A DNA stretch of 64,000 nucleotides. It comes from Haematospirillum sp. H1815. Its GTDB lineage: Bacteria > Pseudomonadota > Alphaproteobacteria > Rhodospirillales > Rhodospirillaceae. Below the pieces are notes generated by a model that was not told the DNA's origin, searched no databases, and saw only the letters and a list, made by a program, of their open reading frames with translations. Of the stretch, positions 49,028-58,426 are shown piece after piece (the first letter of the stretch is position 1; every line of letters begins with the position of its first letter). The DNA is taken from NCBI RefSeq assembly GCF_012102705.1, contig NZ_JAAVTA010000002.1, forward strand, positions 1-64,000, written 5' to 3'. Position numbers and translations under genes: made by a program.

Positions 49028-50209
49028 ATGTCCGAACTTGGAAAAAGCCGGTCGGGCGGAGCCCTCTTGAATGATGTCCGCATACGCGGAATCATTGCCC
49101 AGGTGCTTGTGCTCGGTGCTGTGTCGGCACTGATTGCCTGGCTGGTACACAACACCCTGAGCAATCTTGCCGCATTGCAGATTGCGACCGGGTATGGGTT
49201 TCTCGAACGGGAAGCTGCCTTTGATATCAGCGAGAGCGTTATTCAGTACTCCCCGGCTGATAGCTACCTCAGGGTTCTGGCTGCTGGCCTTCTGAACACG
49301 CTGAAGGTTTCTCTTATCGGCATTATACTGGCAACATTTATAGGAACATTGTTTGGTATCGCGCGCCTGTCCAGCAACTGGATCATTGCCCGTATTGCCG
49401 GCATATACGTTGAAGGCTTGCGCAATATTCCCCTGCTGCTACAGCTTTTTTTCTGGTACGCCCTGATCACGGAAGCGTTGCCCAACCCAAAACAAGCGCT
49501 TCAGCCGCTGGAAGGCGTTTTCCTTTCGAACCGTGGCATAAAGGTTCCGTGGCCTGTCTGGGAAACCGGACACACCATCGCCGTCATTGGCTTTTTTGCC
49601 GCCCTTGTTGTTGCTTTCTTCCTTAATGTACGCGCCACACGCATACAAAATGCAACCGGTCAACGCCCAGGCGTCTTGCTGCCCGCCTTGGGGCTGATGA
49701 TTATTTTTCCGGTATTGGGGTGGCTGGCAGGCGGTGCACCGACAGAAATCAGCACTCCTGTCCTGCAGGGCTTCAACTTCCGGGGCGGGGCTAATCTGTC
49801 TCCCGAGTTTACAGCGCTCCTGACCGGCCTGACCTTGTACACGGGCACCTTTATCGCCGAGATTGTCCGCGGTGGCATCAGCGCTGTTCCATGGGGGCAA
49901 ACCGAAGCTGCCGTCGCCTTGGGCCTTAAACGGTCACGCGTGATGAGGCTTATCCTGCTTCCACAGGCGTTGCGCGTCATCATCCCACCCTTGACGAGCC
50001 AGTATCTGAACCTCGTCAAGAACTCCTCCTTGGCTGTTGCCATTGGCTACCCTGACCTTGTCAGCGTTGCAAATACGGCAATCAACCAAACCGGCCAGGC
50101 CGTAGAGGGGGTTGCCATTATCATGGCAGTATATCTGACAATATCCTTGAGCATTTCGGCCTTTATGAACTGGTATAACGGTCATATAGCATTGCGGGGA
50201 GGACGGTGA
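49028..50209 (+). CDS. aapQ: General L-amino acid ABC transporter permease AapQ
   Basis: 393 residues from the ATG at 49028 (a TTG at 49013 is in frame). Inner-membrane permease with about eight hydrophobic segments; N-terminal IIAQVLVLGAVSALIAWLVHN and LRNIPLLLQLFFWY, and the EAA-type loop near ALGLKRSRVMRLILLPQALRVIIPPL. A long loop between the first and later helices is usual for AapQ/BztB. Its TGA overlaps the aapM start by one base. Confidence 0.94.
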   Translation: MSELGKSRSGGALLNDVRIRGIIAQVLVLGAVSALIAWLVHNTLSNLAALQIATGYGFLEREAAFDISESVIQYSPADSYLRVLAAGLLNTLKVSLIGIILATFIGTLFGIARLSSNWIIARIAGIYVEGLRNIPLLLQLFFWYALITEALPNPKQALQPLEGVFLSNRGIKVPWPVWETGHTIAVIGFFAALVVAFFLNVRATRIQNATGQRPGVLLPALGLMIIFPVLGWLAGGAPTEISTPVLQGFNFRGGANLSPEFTALLTGLTLYTGTFIAEIVRGGISAVPWGQTEAAVALGLKRSRVMRLILLPQALRVIIPPLTSQYLNLVKNSSLAVAIGYPDLVSVANTAINQTGQAVEGVAIIMAVYLTISLSISAFMNWYNGHIALRGGR

Positions 50210-51351
50210 TGAATACCGAACGAGACCCGCGTCCGGGCGATGCCCTTTCCCACATTGAAGAACCGGTCAGTGTTTACCCAGGCTCCCCCCAGATGCGTTC
50301 CATGCATGTCTTGGGGTGGGCACGGCAGAACCTTTTCAGTTCGACATCCAACACCATCATGACTCTTCTGTGCCTGGGACTGTTGGTACAGATCGTGCCT
50401 GGACTGCTGAACTGGGCTTTCATCAATGCCATCTGGTCTTCTGCAACACCGGATGCCTGCAAAGTCTCCGGAGCGGGTGCCTGCTGGGCGGTTATTGAGC
50501 AGAAACACCGTTTTATACTGTTTGGCCTTTACCCATATGAAGAGCATTGGCGCCCGATCATGGCCACGGTTCTCTTCATCATCGCACTGGCCATAACCTG
50601 CAATCCGCGTTTCTGGGGCCCGACCTTGGCTTTGGTGTGGATCGTAACCCTCCCCCTGTGCGCCATACTGATGTGGGGCGGTATTCTGGGCATGACCCGG
50701 GTCAGCAATGATCGCTGGGGTGGTCTGCCTCTGACGCTTCTCCTGTCTGTCATCGGCATTGGACTGGCGTTTCCTATTGGGGTTCTGGCTGCCCTTGGCA
50801 GACGCTCGGAACTGCCGATCATTAAATCAATCAGCGTTATCTACATCGAACTGATTCGCGGTGTGCCGCTGATTTCTGTCTTGTTTATGGCATCGGTCAT
50901 GCTGCCGCTGTTCCTGCCCGAAGGAACAACGATCGACAAGCTGCTCCGGGCCCTTGTCGGCATTACCCTGTTCACAGGCGCCTATCTGGCAGAGGCCATT
51001 CGTGGCGGGCTTCAGTCGTTGCCACGGGGGCAGTATGAAGCCGCTGATGCCCTTGGACTCGGCTACTGGCAGAAGACACGGTTGATCATCCTGCCCCAGG
51101 CTATCCGCATTGTTATTCCGCCACTGGTGAACCAGTTTATTTCCATGTTCAAGGATACATCGCTGGTTATCATTATCGGGCTGTATGACCTGTTGACCAC
51201 AGCAAAGACAGCCATGACCGATCCGGCATGGCGCCCGTTCTATGTAGAAGCATACGTCTTTACAGCCCTGATTTACTTCGCCTTCAGCTTCTTCATGTCC
51301 CGCTACAGCCTGTATCTGGAGCGTCACCTGAATACGGGAGTTCGCCGATGA
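50209..51351 (+). CDS. aapM: General L-amino acid ABC transporter permease AapM
   Basis: 380 residues. Partner permease of AapQ with [40 protein letters not shown] in sense, and the EAA-type loop [28 protein letters not shown]. The periplasmic loop with two Cys ([15 protein letters not shown]) is usual in AapM. GTG (50206) directly precedes the ATG chosen. Overlaps aapP by ATGA. Confidence 0.94.
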   Translation: MNTERDPRPGDALSHIEEPVSVYPGSPQMRSMHVLGWARQNLFSSTSNTIMTLLCLGLLVQIVPGLLNWAFINAIWSSATPDACKVSGAGACWAVIEQKHRFILFGLYPYEEHWRPIMATVLFIIALAITCNPRFWGPTLALVWIVTLPLCAILMWGGILGMTRVSNDRWGGLPLTLLLSVIGIGLAFPIGVLAALGRRSELPIIKSISVIYIELIRGVPLISVLFMASVMLPLFLPEGTTIDKLLRALVGITLFTGAYLAEAIRGGLQSLPRGQYEAADALGLGYWQKTRLIILPQAIRIVIPPLVNQFISMFKDTSLVIIIGLYDLLTTAKTAMTDPAWRPFYVEAYVFTALIYFAFSFFMSRYSLYLERHLNTGVRR

Positions 51352-52139
51352 GCGACCACAACACCTCCACCAACGCCGCGTCCCAGCGCAAACCCGGTGA
51401 GGAAATCGTTATCAGCCTGACCAATGTCAACAAATGGTACGGTCAGTTTCATGTCCTGCGTGATATCAACCTTGTGATCCGTAAAGGTGAACGCGTTGTT
51501 GTCTGCGGTCCTTCGGGATCGGGGAAGTCAACCATGATCCGCTGCATCAATCGCCTGGAGGAACATCAGGCGGGCGTCATCATGGTCAATGGCACGGAAC
51601 TGACCAATGATGTCCGTGCGATTGAGGCCATCCGGCGCGATGTTGGTATGGTGTTCCAGTCCTTTAATCTGTTCCCGCACCTGACGGTTCTGGAGAACCT
51701 TGTCTTGGCACCGACGTGGGTCAAAAAGGTTCCCCGCAAGGAAGCCGTGGACGTGGCCATGTACTATCTGGGGCGCGTCAAGATTCCCGATCAGGCCAAC
51801 AAATACCCCGGCCAGTTGTCAGGAGGACAGCAACAGCGCGTCGCTATTGCCCGCGCGCTGTGCATGAAGCCAGACATCATGCTCTTTGACGAACCGACAT
51901 CAGCCCTGGATCCCGAAATGATCAAGGAAGTTCTGGATGTCATGACAGAGCTTGCGCAGGAAGGCATGACCATGGTGTGCGTCACCCATGAAATGGGCTT
52001 TGCCCGCTCGGTAGCGGATACGGTTGTTTTCATGGCTGACGGTACGATCGTTGAAATGGCCCCTCCTCAACAGCTGTTCAACAGCCCACAGGAAGAGCGG
52101 ACCAAACAGTTTCTCAGTCAGATTATCCAGCACCACTGA
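51348..52139 (+). CDS. aapP: General L-amino acid ABC transporter ATP-binding protein
   Basis: 263 residues. Walker [10 protein letters not shown] at 54-62, Q-loop [16 protein letters not shown], signature [15 protein letters not shown], Walker [16 protein letters not shown], and switch His in VTHEMGFA. It energises AapQ/AapM. The ATG at 51348 overlaps the aapM stop; the frame opens earlier inside aapM. A strong terminator follows. Confidence 0.96.
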   Translation: MSDHNTSTNAASQRKPGEEIVISLTNVNKWYGQFHVLRDINLVIRKGERVVVCGPSGSGKSTMIRCINRLEEHQAGVIMVNGTELTNDVRAIEAIRRDVGMVFQSFNLFPHLTVLENLVLAPTWVKKVPRKEAVDVAMYYLGRVKIPDQANKYPGQLSGGQQQRVAIARALCMKPDIMLFDEPTSALDPEMIKEVLDVMTELAQEGMTMVCVTHEMGFARSVADTVVFMADGTIVEMAPPQQLFNSPQEERTKQFLSQIIQHH

Positions 52140-52161
52140 CACGGAAACACCCTACAAAACC

Positions 52162-52199
52162 AGAGCAAGCCCTTTCTCGATACAGGGCTTGCTCTTTTT
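52162..52199 (+). terminator. Rho-independent terminator of the aap operon
   Basis: AGAGCAAGCCCT (52162-52173) pairs perfectly with AGGGCTTGCTCT (52184-52195) over a 10-nt loop, followed by TTTT. It lies 23 bases past the aapP stop. Confidence 0.9.
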
Positions 52200-52252
52200 A
52201 TTGCGCGTAAGTGTGTGAAGAAACGTTCGGGTCCTCTTGGGGACACCGGATC

Positions 52253-53356
52253 CTAGCCGTCGAATGACACCGCATCGGGACTTGGCGCATCTTCCTTGTC
52301 CTTGCTCTCGTTCGGACGAACAGGCTCACCCTCTGCCACTTTCCGGACAACCTCATCAGCCGTGGCCTCAACGCCCAGAAAACGCTTGGCCGTAGAAGGA
52401 TGTGTGGAACCGGCAAGATGAATGGCCGTAGGGTTGGAAGTCGCCATCCGGCGCCACAAGTCAGCGGCTCCCTTCACATCATAACCAGCCCGTGCAGCGT
52501 AATAAACGCCTACGTAATCGGCCTCTTCCTCAAAATCCTGAGCATGAACCCCGGCCGCCACTTGCTCTCCAAGCCTGGCAAAGGCACCTGTACCCCCCAG
52601 AAATACGTCCAGAACAGAACCAACAATATAACCGGCCATGCGGTTCCCACGCTGTTTACCGATATGATTCATGGCATTATGCGCCAATTCATGCCCAATA
52701 ATCAGTGCCAACTCATCATCTGATCCCACGAAACTCATCATGCCCGTTGTCACATGAACCTTGTCACCGTCGGCAAAGGCGTTGACAGCATCATTTGCAG
52801 CCAGAAATACGGGAAATGAACATGTCTGCAACGGATGAAGGGTGATAACAGGCTCATCCTGTCCTCGCCTGATTTTCAGGTTCACAGCGCCGGTGGACTC
52901 ACCAATTTTCTCCGTCAGGAATTCATTGCCCTTCTTCCCACCCGGAACAGCCTGCCCATCCAGCTCCAACAGGACGTCACCGGTCTTGAGGCCCGCCAGA
53001 TGTGCTGGCCCCCCGACAATGGTGTGCAGTATGGTGGCCTGATCCTGGATCCCATAAAGAGAAAGAAGAGCAGGCCGGAAATCCGGCCAATCGTCTTCCT
53101 GAACCATGGTCTTCATTCCCGCTTCGGCATGCACCGAATCATCGCACAGTTCCACATTCGACGTCCGCACACGCCATGCAACGGCTTGCAGGCGCTGATC
53201 AAGCGTGACACGCTCCCGGATCGCAAGCTCTCTTTGCCTCCTGGCCTCCTCGGCTGAAGCCGCATCCGTAATTTTGGGGGCCTGTGTTGTTGGTGAACAC
53301 GCAATGACAGCGCCAGTCAACAAAACGACAGATGATATGCGTCGTAAAAAAGACAT
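52253..53356 (-). CDS. M48 family metalloprotease lipoprotein with internal PDZ domain
   Basis: 367 residues. Lipobox GAVIAC with acylated Cys20; a PDZ-like domain (about 105-175, GGPAHLAGLKTGDVLLELDGQ); then an M48 zinc protease with H222-E-L-A-H226 and the third-ligand helix DFEEEADYVGVYYAARAGYD. Expected at the outer membrane facing the periplasm, where M48 proteins such as BepA and LoiP act in outer-membrane protein quality control (family knowledge). Monocistronic on the minus strand, downstream of tRNA-Phe and its terminator. A Fur-like palindrome lies 60 bases before its start. Confidence 0.88.
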   Translation of the reverse strand: MSFLRRISSVVLLTGAVIACSPTTQAPKITDAASAEEARRQRELAIRERVTLDQRLQAVAWRVRTSNVELCDDSVHAEAGMKTMVQEDDWPDFRPALLSLYGIQDQATILHTIVGGPAHLAGLKTGDVLLELDGQAVPGGKKGNEFLTEKIGESTGAVNLKIRRGQDEPVITLHPLQTCSFPVFLAANDAVNAFADGDKVHVTTGMMSFVGSDDELALIIGHELAHNAMNHIGKQRGNRMAGYIVGSVLDVFLGGTGAFARLGEQVAAGVHAQDFEEEADYVGVYYAARAGYDVKGAADLWRRMATSNPTAIHLAGSTHPSTAKRFLGVEATADEVVRKVAEGEPVRPNESKDKEDAPSPDAVSFDG

Positions 53357-53415
53357 GCTTGGAACCCCATAATCCCCCCATGGCCAATCATGACGATATG
53401 GCCACGCCCCAAAAA

Positions 53416-53434
53416 GATAATAAATATAATTATC
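53416..53434 (-). promoter_or_regulatory. Fur-box-like palindrome upstream of the M48 lipoprotein gene
   Basis: The 19-base element has arms GATAAT (53416-53421) and ATTATC (53429-53434) and agrees with the classical 19-bp Fur consensus at 15 positions by my count. It lies in the only AT-rich stretch of the area, about 60 bases before the ATG. It may equally be just an AT-rich promoter element. Confidence 0.35.
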
Positions 53435-53605
53435 AATTCATTCGATCATAAAGGGTGGAAACGACTACACGCAACCCTTACTCACGCCCTTTTCATGGAA
53501 AAGAGTAAAATGAAGTCCATCTGATCCAAGATAATACGTGCCGAAAGGCACATGCCCCACGCTGCAAGCAGGATCGATAAGAATGTGCGTTATCGGTATG
53601 ATCAA

Positions 53606-53640
53606 TAAAAAGCCCCTGAAACTGTTTTAGTTTCAGGGGC
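53606..53640 (-). terminator. Rho-independent terminator of tRNA-Phe
   Basis: GCCCCTGAAACT (53612-53623) pairs with AGTTTCAGGGGC (53629-53640) over a 5-nt loop; on the minus strand the stem is followed by TTTTTATTG. It begins 5 bases beyond the CCA end of the tRNA. Confidence 0.92.
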
Positions 53641-53645
53641 CATAA

Positions 53646-53721
53646 TGGTGCCCAGAGGCGGGATCGAACCACCGACACTGCGATTTTCAGTCGCATGCTC
53701 TACCAACTGAGCTATCTGGGC
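53646..53721 (-). tRNA. tRNA-Phe (anticodon GAA)
   Basis: 76 nt including an encoded CCA. Acceptor GCCCAGA pairs with TCTGGGC, discriminator A; D arm GCTC-AGTTGGTA-GAGC; anticodon stem TGCGA/TCGCA with loop CTGAAAA, anticodon GAA at 53686-53688; T arm with GGTTCGATCC. All arms pair. Adjacent to yacG, a common alphaproteobacterial position. Confidence 0.97.
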
Positions 53722-53776
53722 CCTTTAAACACAAACCGGCTTTCTTTATTAAGACAACCAGCGTGTCGGGAGCACG

Positions 53777-53805
53777 CTTATAGGAAATTAACCTGTTCCT
53801 GTCCA
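53777..53805 (-). promoter_or_regulatory. Promoter of tRNA-Phe
   Basis: On the minus strand, TGGACA (53805-53800) and TATAAG (53782-53777) each match the -35/-10 consensus at five of six positions, 17 bases apart. A GC-rich discriminator follows, as in stringently controlled stable-RNA promoters. The -35 overlaps the intergenic end of yacG. Confidence 0.65.
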
Positions 53806-53813
53806 GCCTGTTT

Positions 53814-54062
53814 TCACAATTCGTTTTCTTTTTTATCGTCAAGCGAAGCACCTGTATCGACTGCCTGCTCTGGCGCATCCAGCACAGGAACACGGTAGCT
53901 TTCGCTCATCCAGCGATGCAAATCAACATCAGCACAACGCTTGGAACAGAAAGGCCGATAACGCGGATCAACAGGCTTCTTGCACTCAGGGCAACAAGCT
54001 GCCGACACACGAACAGGTTCGACACACGCAACAGGCCGTGAGTCATCAGAGGAACTGGACAT
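53814..54062 (-). CDS. yacG: DNA gyrase inhibitor YacG
   Basis: 82 residues; small zinc protein with the four ligands C24-P-E-C27 and C39...C43 ([16 protein letters not shown]). In E. coli it binds GyrB and blocks DNA binding; other tasks are possible. The ATG overlaps the stop of the RNase E/G-like gene, so the two are coupled. Confidence 0.92.
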   Translation of the reverse strand: MSSSSDDSRPVACVEPVRVSAACCPECKKPVDPRYRPFCSKRCADVDLHRWMSESYRVPVLDAPEQAVDTGASLDDKKENEL

Positions 54063-55393
54063 TATGTAACCTCGTAACGGCTGGCTGGGTAAGAAGGAAC
54101 AATCTCCAAGCCAACAGGAGAGCCCGCCTTGCGCCCAGCCTCTTCCAAGGCCGGAGCAAGGCGCCCTGTCAACAAGGCATGAATAACGGGGGATACCCTG
54201 AGAGAAACACGCGCAGCCCGGGTTGAACGTAGCACGTCAAGAGCGGCACGCAGGCTGTCCAGCGCACTGGTTTCGGGCAGGATGTCTGCCTCCCCCCCCT
54301 GCGCGGAGGATAATATGATTTCCCCAAGAGGAGTCCGGGTCCGGTCGCGACGAATTTCCACAAGTCCCAGCCCCGAGACACCCAGCACCGTTGAGGGAAC
54401 GCAATCAGCGGACAAAGCGTCTTCCAGTGCCCGGGCCAAGGCTTTCTTGGCAGGGCGGGCCCCACCGCGCTGCGGGGCAATAAAATCAACAACGATCATC
54501 CCGGCCAGGGCCCGCAACCGAATCTGCCGCGCGATCGCGGCAACAGCACGGGCATTGACCTCATCTGGATCATCCCCGCCTGAGTCAACATCAATGGCTG
54601 TCAACGCCGCTGTTGGCTCAATCCACAAACATCCCTTGGCACCAAGAGGGACACGCCGCGCAAGCGCACCCCCAAGGACAGCATCATAATCAACCGTCGA
54701 CAACACGGACCCCGGACCATCCCAGAGACGCACAGTAAAGCCAGCAGAACGCATCTTCAGAAGCAGGTCGGCATCGTCACACACAACGGCGTCAACCTGC
54801 CGGCCTGACAATGCAACAGACAAGGGCAAGGGACAATCTGTACCGCCCGCTAGAACAGCTTGGTAGCGTGCTCTCAGATTATCAAGCTCCCGGATCAGGG
54901 CATCTGCCTGCATGGAGCAGGCTTCAGGGCGCACGACAAGCCCCTCCCCGGCGCAGAGAACGGGCAAAAGGCACGCCTGCAACTGCTCCCTTTGCCCAGG
55001 ATCACGAAGACCAGAAGAAAACGTAAGCCCCGGACGGGAGGACGTCAGAACAAGGCCATGCCCGGCAATCGACACATCCGAACCAAGCCGCGCGCCTTTT
55101 CCCCGCCGGGGTTCGTGCACAACCTGCACCGGAAGCCGGGTTCCTTCAGGAAACGGAGGGCGACCGGGGCTACCCTTTACAGGCAAGAACCCCGGATCCT
55201 CCGCCCCGATATCAACCAGAACCGCTTGGCAGGCTGGCAAATGCTGAATCACAAGACCCGGGATGATAGACCCGACCACCGGACGACAGTCGCGGAAAAG
55301 GTGAATCTCAACGACAGACCCACCCTCGACAAGAGCAACCCGTGTATCCCCCGGACTACGGCTGACCAAGGCTACACGTCCGGACGCTGCCAT
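54062..55393 (-). CDS. Short ribonuclease E/G family protein
   Basis: 443 residues from the ATG at 55393. S1-like region (about 35-90, [35 protein letters not shown]), then the DNase I-like catalytic domain with [15 protein letters not shown] and [13 protein letters not shown]. The two catalytic Asp equivalents (D303, D346 in E. coli RNase E) are kept, but the conserved Asn two residues after the first is Asp here, and the CPxCxGxG zinc-link is absent, so tetramer formation as in RNase E/G is unlikely. The maf-RNase-yacG order is standard in alphaproteobacteria. Confidence 0.88.
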   Translation of the reverse strand: MAASGRVALVSRSPGDTRVALVEGGSVVEIHLFRDCRPVVGSIIPGLVIQHLPACQAVLVDIGAEDPGFLPVKGSPGRPPFPEGTRLPVQVVHEPRRGKGARLGSDVSIAGHGLVLTSSRPGLTFSSGLRDPGQREQLQACLLPVLCAGEGLVVRPEACSMQADALIRELDNLRARYQAVLAGGTDCPLPLSVALSGRQVDAVVCDDADLLLKMRSAGFTVRLWDGPGSVLSTVDYDAVLGGALARRVPLGAKGCLWIEPTAALTAIDVDSGGDDPDEVNARAVAAIARQIRLRALAGMIVVDFIAPQRGGARPAKKALARALEDALSADCVPSTVLGVSGLGLVEIRRDRTRTPLGEIILSSAQGGEADILPETSALDSLRAALDVLRSTRAARVSLRVSPVIHALLTGRLAPALEEAGRKAGSPVGLEIVPSYPASRYEVT

Positions 55394-55398
55394 CAGCC

Positions 55399-55977
55399 TT
55401 ACCCCCGGCGAAAACCCAAGCCACCCAGAAGACAATCTGTCTCGCGCAAGGGCAGCCCCACAACATTGGACCAAGACCCATGCAAACCCGTCACAAAGAC
55501 CTCGGCCATGCCTTGGATAGCGTAACCACCCGCCTTCCCGTCCCATTCACCGGAATCGATATACTGTTGCACACGATCAGATGAAAGAACCGCAAAACCA
55601 ACGACAGTCTGGACAACACGCAAGGCCAGACGGCCATCGGGGGCCACCACACAGACGCCGGTGTAGACGCGGTGACGACGCCCGGACAACAGGGACAGAC
55701 AACGACGCGCCGTATCCGCATCTTCTGCTTTTGGCAGAATACGCGCCCCACACGCCACAACCGTATCCGCGGCAAGCACAAAGGCCCCGTGATGGCGTGG
55801 CGCAACAGCTTCGGCCTTGGCACGGGCCAAACGAAGGGCATACGGCCGAGGCCCTTCTTGCTTCAGGGGGGTTTCGTCTATTTCAGCGGGATCAACAACC
55901 GCAGGCACCAAGCCAATACGGGACAAAAGATCAAGGCGACGAGGAGATGCAGAGGCCAAAACAAGGGGCGACGGCAT
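55399..55977 (-). CDS. maf: Maf family nucleotide pyrophosphatase
   Basis: 192 residues from ATG 55977; starts at 55992 or 56028 are also open. ASASPRRLDLL at the N-terminus, AADTVVACG, and the GEWDGKAGGYAIQG segment identify Maf/YhdE, which hydrolyses dTTP, UTP or modified nucleotides; the older link is to septum inhibition. Lies between infA and the RNase E/G-like gene, all on the minus strand. Confidence 0.92.
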   Translation of the reverse strand: MPSPLVLASASPRRLDLLSRIGLVPAVVDPAEIDETPLKQEGPRPYALRLARAKAEAVAPRHHGAFVLAADTVVACGARILPKAEDADTARRCLSLLSGRRHRVYTGVCVVAPDGRLALRVVQTVVGFAVLSSDRVQQYIDSGEWDGKAGGYAIQGMAEVFVTGLHGSWSNVVGLPLRETDCLLGGLGFRRG

Positions 55978-56030
55978 GCACGACCTATCCATGCCAGACA
56001 CCGGCCACTCTTCCTGCAAAACCAGCATGC

Positions 56031-56249
56031 CTATTTGAAGCGGAACGTAATACGACCTTTGTCGAGGTCGTAGGGGGTCATCTCGACCGTAACGCGGTCA
56101 CCCTTCAGGACACGGATTCTGTTCTTCCGCATGCGCCCGGATGTGTGGGCAATAATTTCGTGATCGTTGTCGAGCTTCACACGAAACATGGCGTTAGACA
56201 GCAGCTCTGTGACTTCTCCCATAAACTCGAGGGAATCTTCCTTGGACAT
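56031..56249 (-). CDS. infA: Translation initiation factor IF-1
   Basis: 72 residues, the invariant size: single OB-fold protein [13 protein letters not shown]... through [23 protein letters not shown]. Binds the A site of the 30S subunit. AGGAG 6 bases before ATG. First gene of infA-maf-RNase E/G-yacG. Confidence 0.98.
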   Translation of the reverse strand: MSKEDSLEFMGEVTELLSNAMFRVKLDNDHEIIAHTSGRMRKNRIRVLKGDRVTVEMTPYDLDKGRITFRFK

Positions 56250-56572
56250 TCTTGCTCCTGATTTGGCACGTGCCAGTAAAACTGCATCACATAAATGTTA
56301 AAAAGCCGCCGCGCGGTCAAGCTCTTTGACCACGGGACCGGCACGAACGTATCCGGGACGCACAACACACCGCACTGCAACACAGTGGCATTGGGCCTGA
56401 ATGGCTCCATAGAACCCCGAATATGGCCTTTCGTCCACACTTTTTACCAATTCCGGCTTTTGCCCATACTGAAAGAACCTTCCGGGCGTTATTTGCCTGA
56501 TACAAAACAGAACCGCATAGTGAACCAGGCCATGTGCACGCATGGTCTTGTCCGGCAGGGTGCGTGTTCCTG
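56250..56572. other. Divergent region between infA and the histidine kinase gene
   Basis: About 320 bases. It includes a 12-base perfect palindrome TGGCACGTGCCA at 56264-56275, close to the infA start, and on the minus strand a TTGACC (56315-56320) as possible -35 of infA with an AT-rich TTTTTAACATTTATG downstream. No gene with convincing coding character is seen on either strand. Confidence 0.45.
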
Positions 56573-58426
56573 ATGCCTGTTCCAGATCGGTCCTCCAGAG
56601 CTGTTGCAGAGCCATTGCGGCGCATGATGAACGCAATGCAGGTTGTGCCGCGCCACTCGTCCATTTCCAATGGCTCTTTCGTGGAAGCCGCCCGCAGTAT
56701 GACCGAACTGGCTGTAACATCACTGGAAGTGGAACAGGCCGGCATATGGCTTTACAACGAAAGCCGCAGTGAATTGATGTGCCAGGATATTTATGCCCCG
56801 ATGGAAGAGGGTCATGGCCGCTGCGCTCCTTTTCAGGTCTCCCTGCTTCCGGACTATATCCATGATCTGGATCGGCAGCGGCTGACGATCCTGACCATGC
56901 CCGAACACCGTGCCCCCCTGTCCGTTATGATTCAGGCCGGCGCTATCTCGGCACAAAGCCAGGCCCATCTCGGGGCCCATATCTACTCCAATGGCCGGGT
57001 TATCGGGCTTTTTGGCATGACCACCGAAACACCAAGACCAACCTGGAGTGCAGAAGAGCGCGCCTTCGCTACCTATCTCTGCGATGTTCTTGGCACCGTA
57101 TGGCAAGCAAAGCTGCGGCGCGAAGCAGAAGAAGAGCTGCGGCTTCTCAACGAATCCCTAGAACGTCAGATCGAGGAACGCACACACCAGATCCAAGTGC
57201 AAAGCGCCCTGATGGAGGCTGTCCTCAATAATATCAGTCGCGGCGTCGGATGCTTTGATGCAGATAACCAGTTGGCACTGTGCAACCCTCAATTCCTGAA
57301 GATCCTTGGTCTGCCAGCCCGGTGCAGTACCGTTGGCACGCCCCTGCTCTCTATTACACAAAGTGGAAAAAGCGGGCAGGATCTGGCCCCTCTTCCACAG
57401 GCGGTACAGGACGAACAAGGCCGTTACGTTCCCTTCAGCCTTGCCCTGCAACGACACAACGGCCATATCGTGGAGCTGGAAGGTATTCCAATGCCGCATG
57501 ATATCGGAGGCACGGTGATCACGTGCACCGACATGACCAAGCGCATACAGGTTGAGATCGAGATCAGGGATGCCCACCACGCCGCCCAGACAGCCAATGC
57601 AGCCCTGCGCAAGAGCCTGGAAGACCTGCAACGCACCCAGAAAGAACTGGTGGAATCTGAAAAGCTTGCATCCCTTGGCAGCCTGGTCAGCGGCATTGCC
57701 CATGAAATCAACACCCCCGTTGGCGTTGGATTGACCGCTGCCTCGCTTCTGGATGAGTCCATCAGCGAGCTAGAGGCTTGTTATGAGCGCGAAGACTTGG
57801 ACTCCGAGACCTTCGAAAACTTCATGAGTGGCGCAAAAGAAACCATCCGGATGGTTCTGGGAAACATCGAGCGCGCTGCCGAACTGGTACGATCCTTCAA
57901 GAATATTGCCACCAACAGCTCCAGCGAAGAAATCCGCAAGGTCAATCTGAAGCAGCATATCAAGGATGTTGTTGTCAGCCTGACGCCACGAATCCGCCAG
58001 TCCGGGGTTCGCGTGGAAACGGATATTCCGGATGACATCAGCCTGTCCACACATCCGGGGCCATTGGGGCAAGTTATGACCAATCTGGTTATGAACGCCC
58101 TGACCCATGCCTTTCCCGAAAAGAAAGATGGCAACACGGTGTGGATTGCGGCCCGCCCGGAAACACCAAGGACCGGCATGACAGAGATCACCGTGTCGGA
58201 TAACGGCATCGGCGTCAGCCCTGAACACCTGTCCCGACTGACCGAACCTTTCTTTACAACCAAGCGCGGCAGCGGTGGAACCGGGCTGGGGCTGCATATT
58301 GTCTACAACATTGTGACCGGAGCTCTGGGAGGGCAAATGCACTACAGCAGCCCACCCGGAGAGGGACTGTCTTTCAGGATTATCCTGCCGTCCCTGACCC
58401 CTCACGAGGAGGGCCATGTATCATGA
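56573..58426 (+). CDS. Soluble sensor histidine kinase (GAF-PAS-HisKA-HATPase)
   Basis: 617 residues from ATG 56573 (a GTG at 56534 adds 13). No membrane segment. Order: GAF-like domain (about 20-180), coiled coil (about 185-220), PAS-like domain (about 220-335), a second coiled coil, then HisKA with phospho-His about 377 in GIAHEINTPVG and an HATPase with N box TNLVMNALTHA, DNGIGVS and GSGGTGLGLHIV. Autophosphorylates and presumably passes phosphate to the regulator encoded next, with which it overlaps by ATGA. The signal is unknown; the GAF suggests a cytosolic ligand. Confidence 0.9.
   Translation: MPVPDRSSRAVAEPLRRMMNAMQVVPRHSSISNGSFVEAARSMTELAVTSLEVEQAGIWLYNESRSELMCQDIYAPMEEGHGRCAPFQVSLLPDYIHDLDRQRLTILTMPEHRAPLSVMIQAGAISAQSQAHLGAHIYSNGRVIGLFGMTTETPRPTWSAEERAFATYLCDVLGTVWQAKLRREAEEELRLLNESLERQIEERTHQIQVQSALMEAVLNNISRGVGCFDADNQLALCNPQFLKILGLPARCSTVGTPLLSITQSGKSGQDLAPLPQAVQDEQGRYVPFSLALQRHNGHIVELEGIPMPHDIGGTVITCTDMTKRIQVEIEIRDAHHAAQTANAALRKSLEDLQRTQKELVESEKLASLGSLVSGIAHEINTPVGVGLTAASLLDESISELEACYEREDLDSETFENFMSGAKETIRMVLGNIERAAELVRSFKNIATNSSSEEIRKVNLKQHIKDVVVSLTPRIRQSGVRVETDIPDDISLSTHPGPLGQVMTNLVMNALTHAFPEKKDGNTVWIAARPETPRTGMTEITVSDNGIGVSPEHLSRLTEPFFTTKRGSGGTGLGLHIVYNIVTGALGGQMHYSSPPGEGLSFRIILPSLTPHEEGHVS

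Noticed and set aside
56264-56290. Sigma-54 promoter suggested by TGGCAC near infA
   Set aside because: The GC doublet is not found 10 bases after the GG, so the -24/-12 rule fails.
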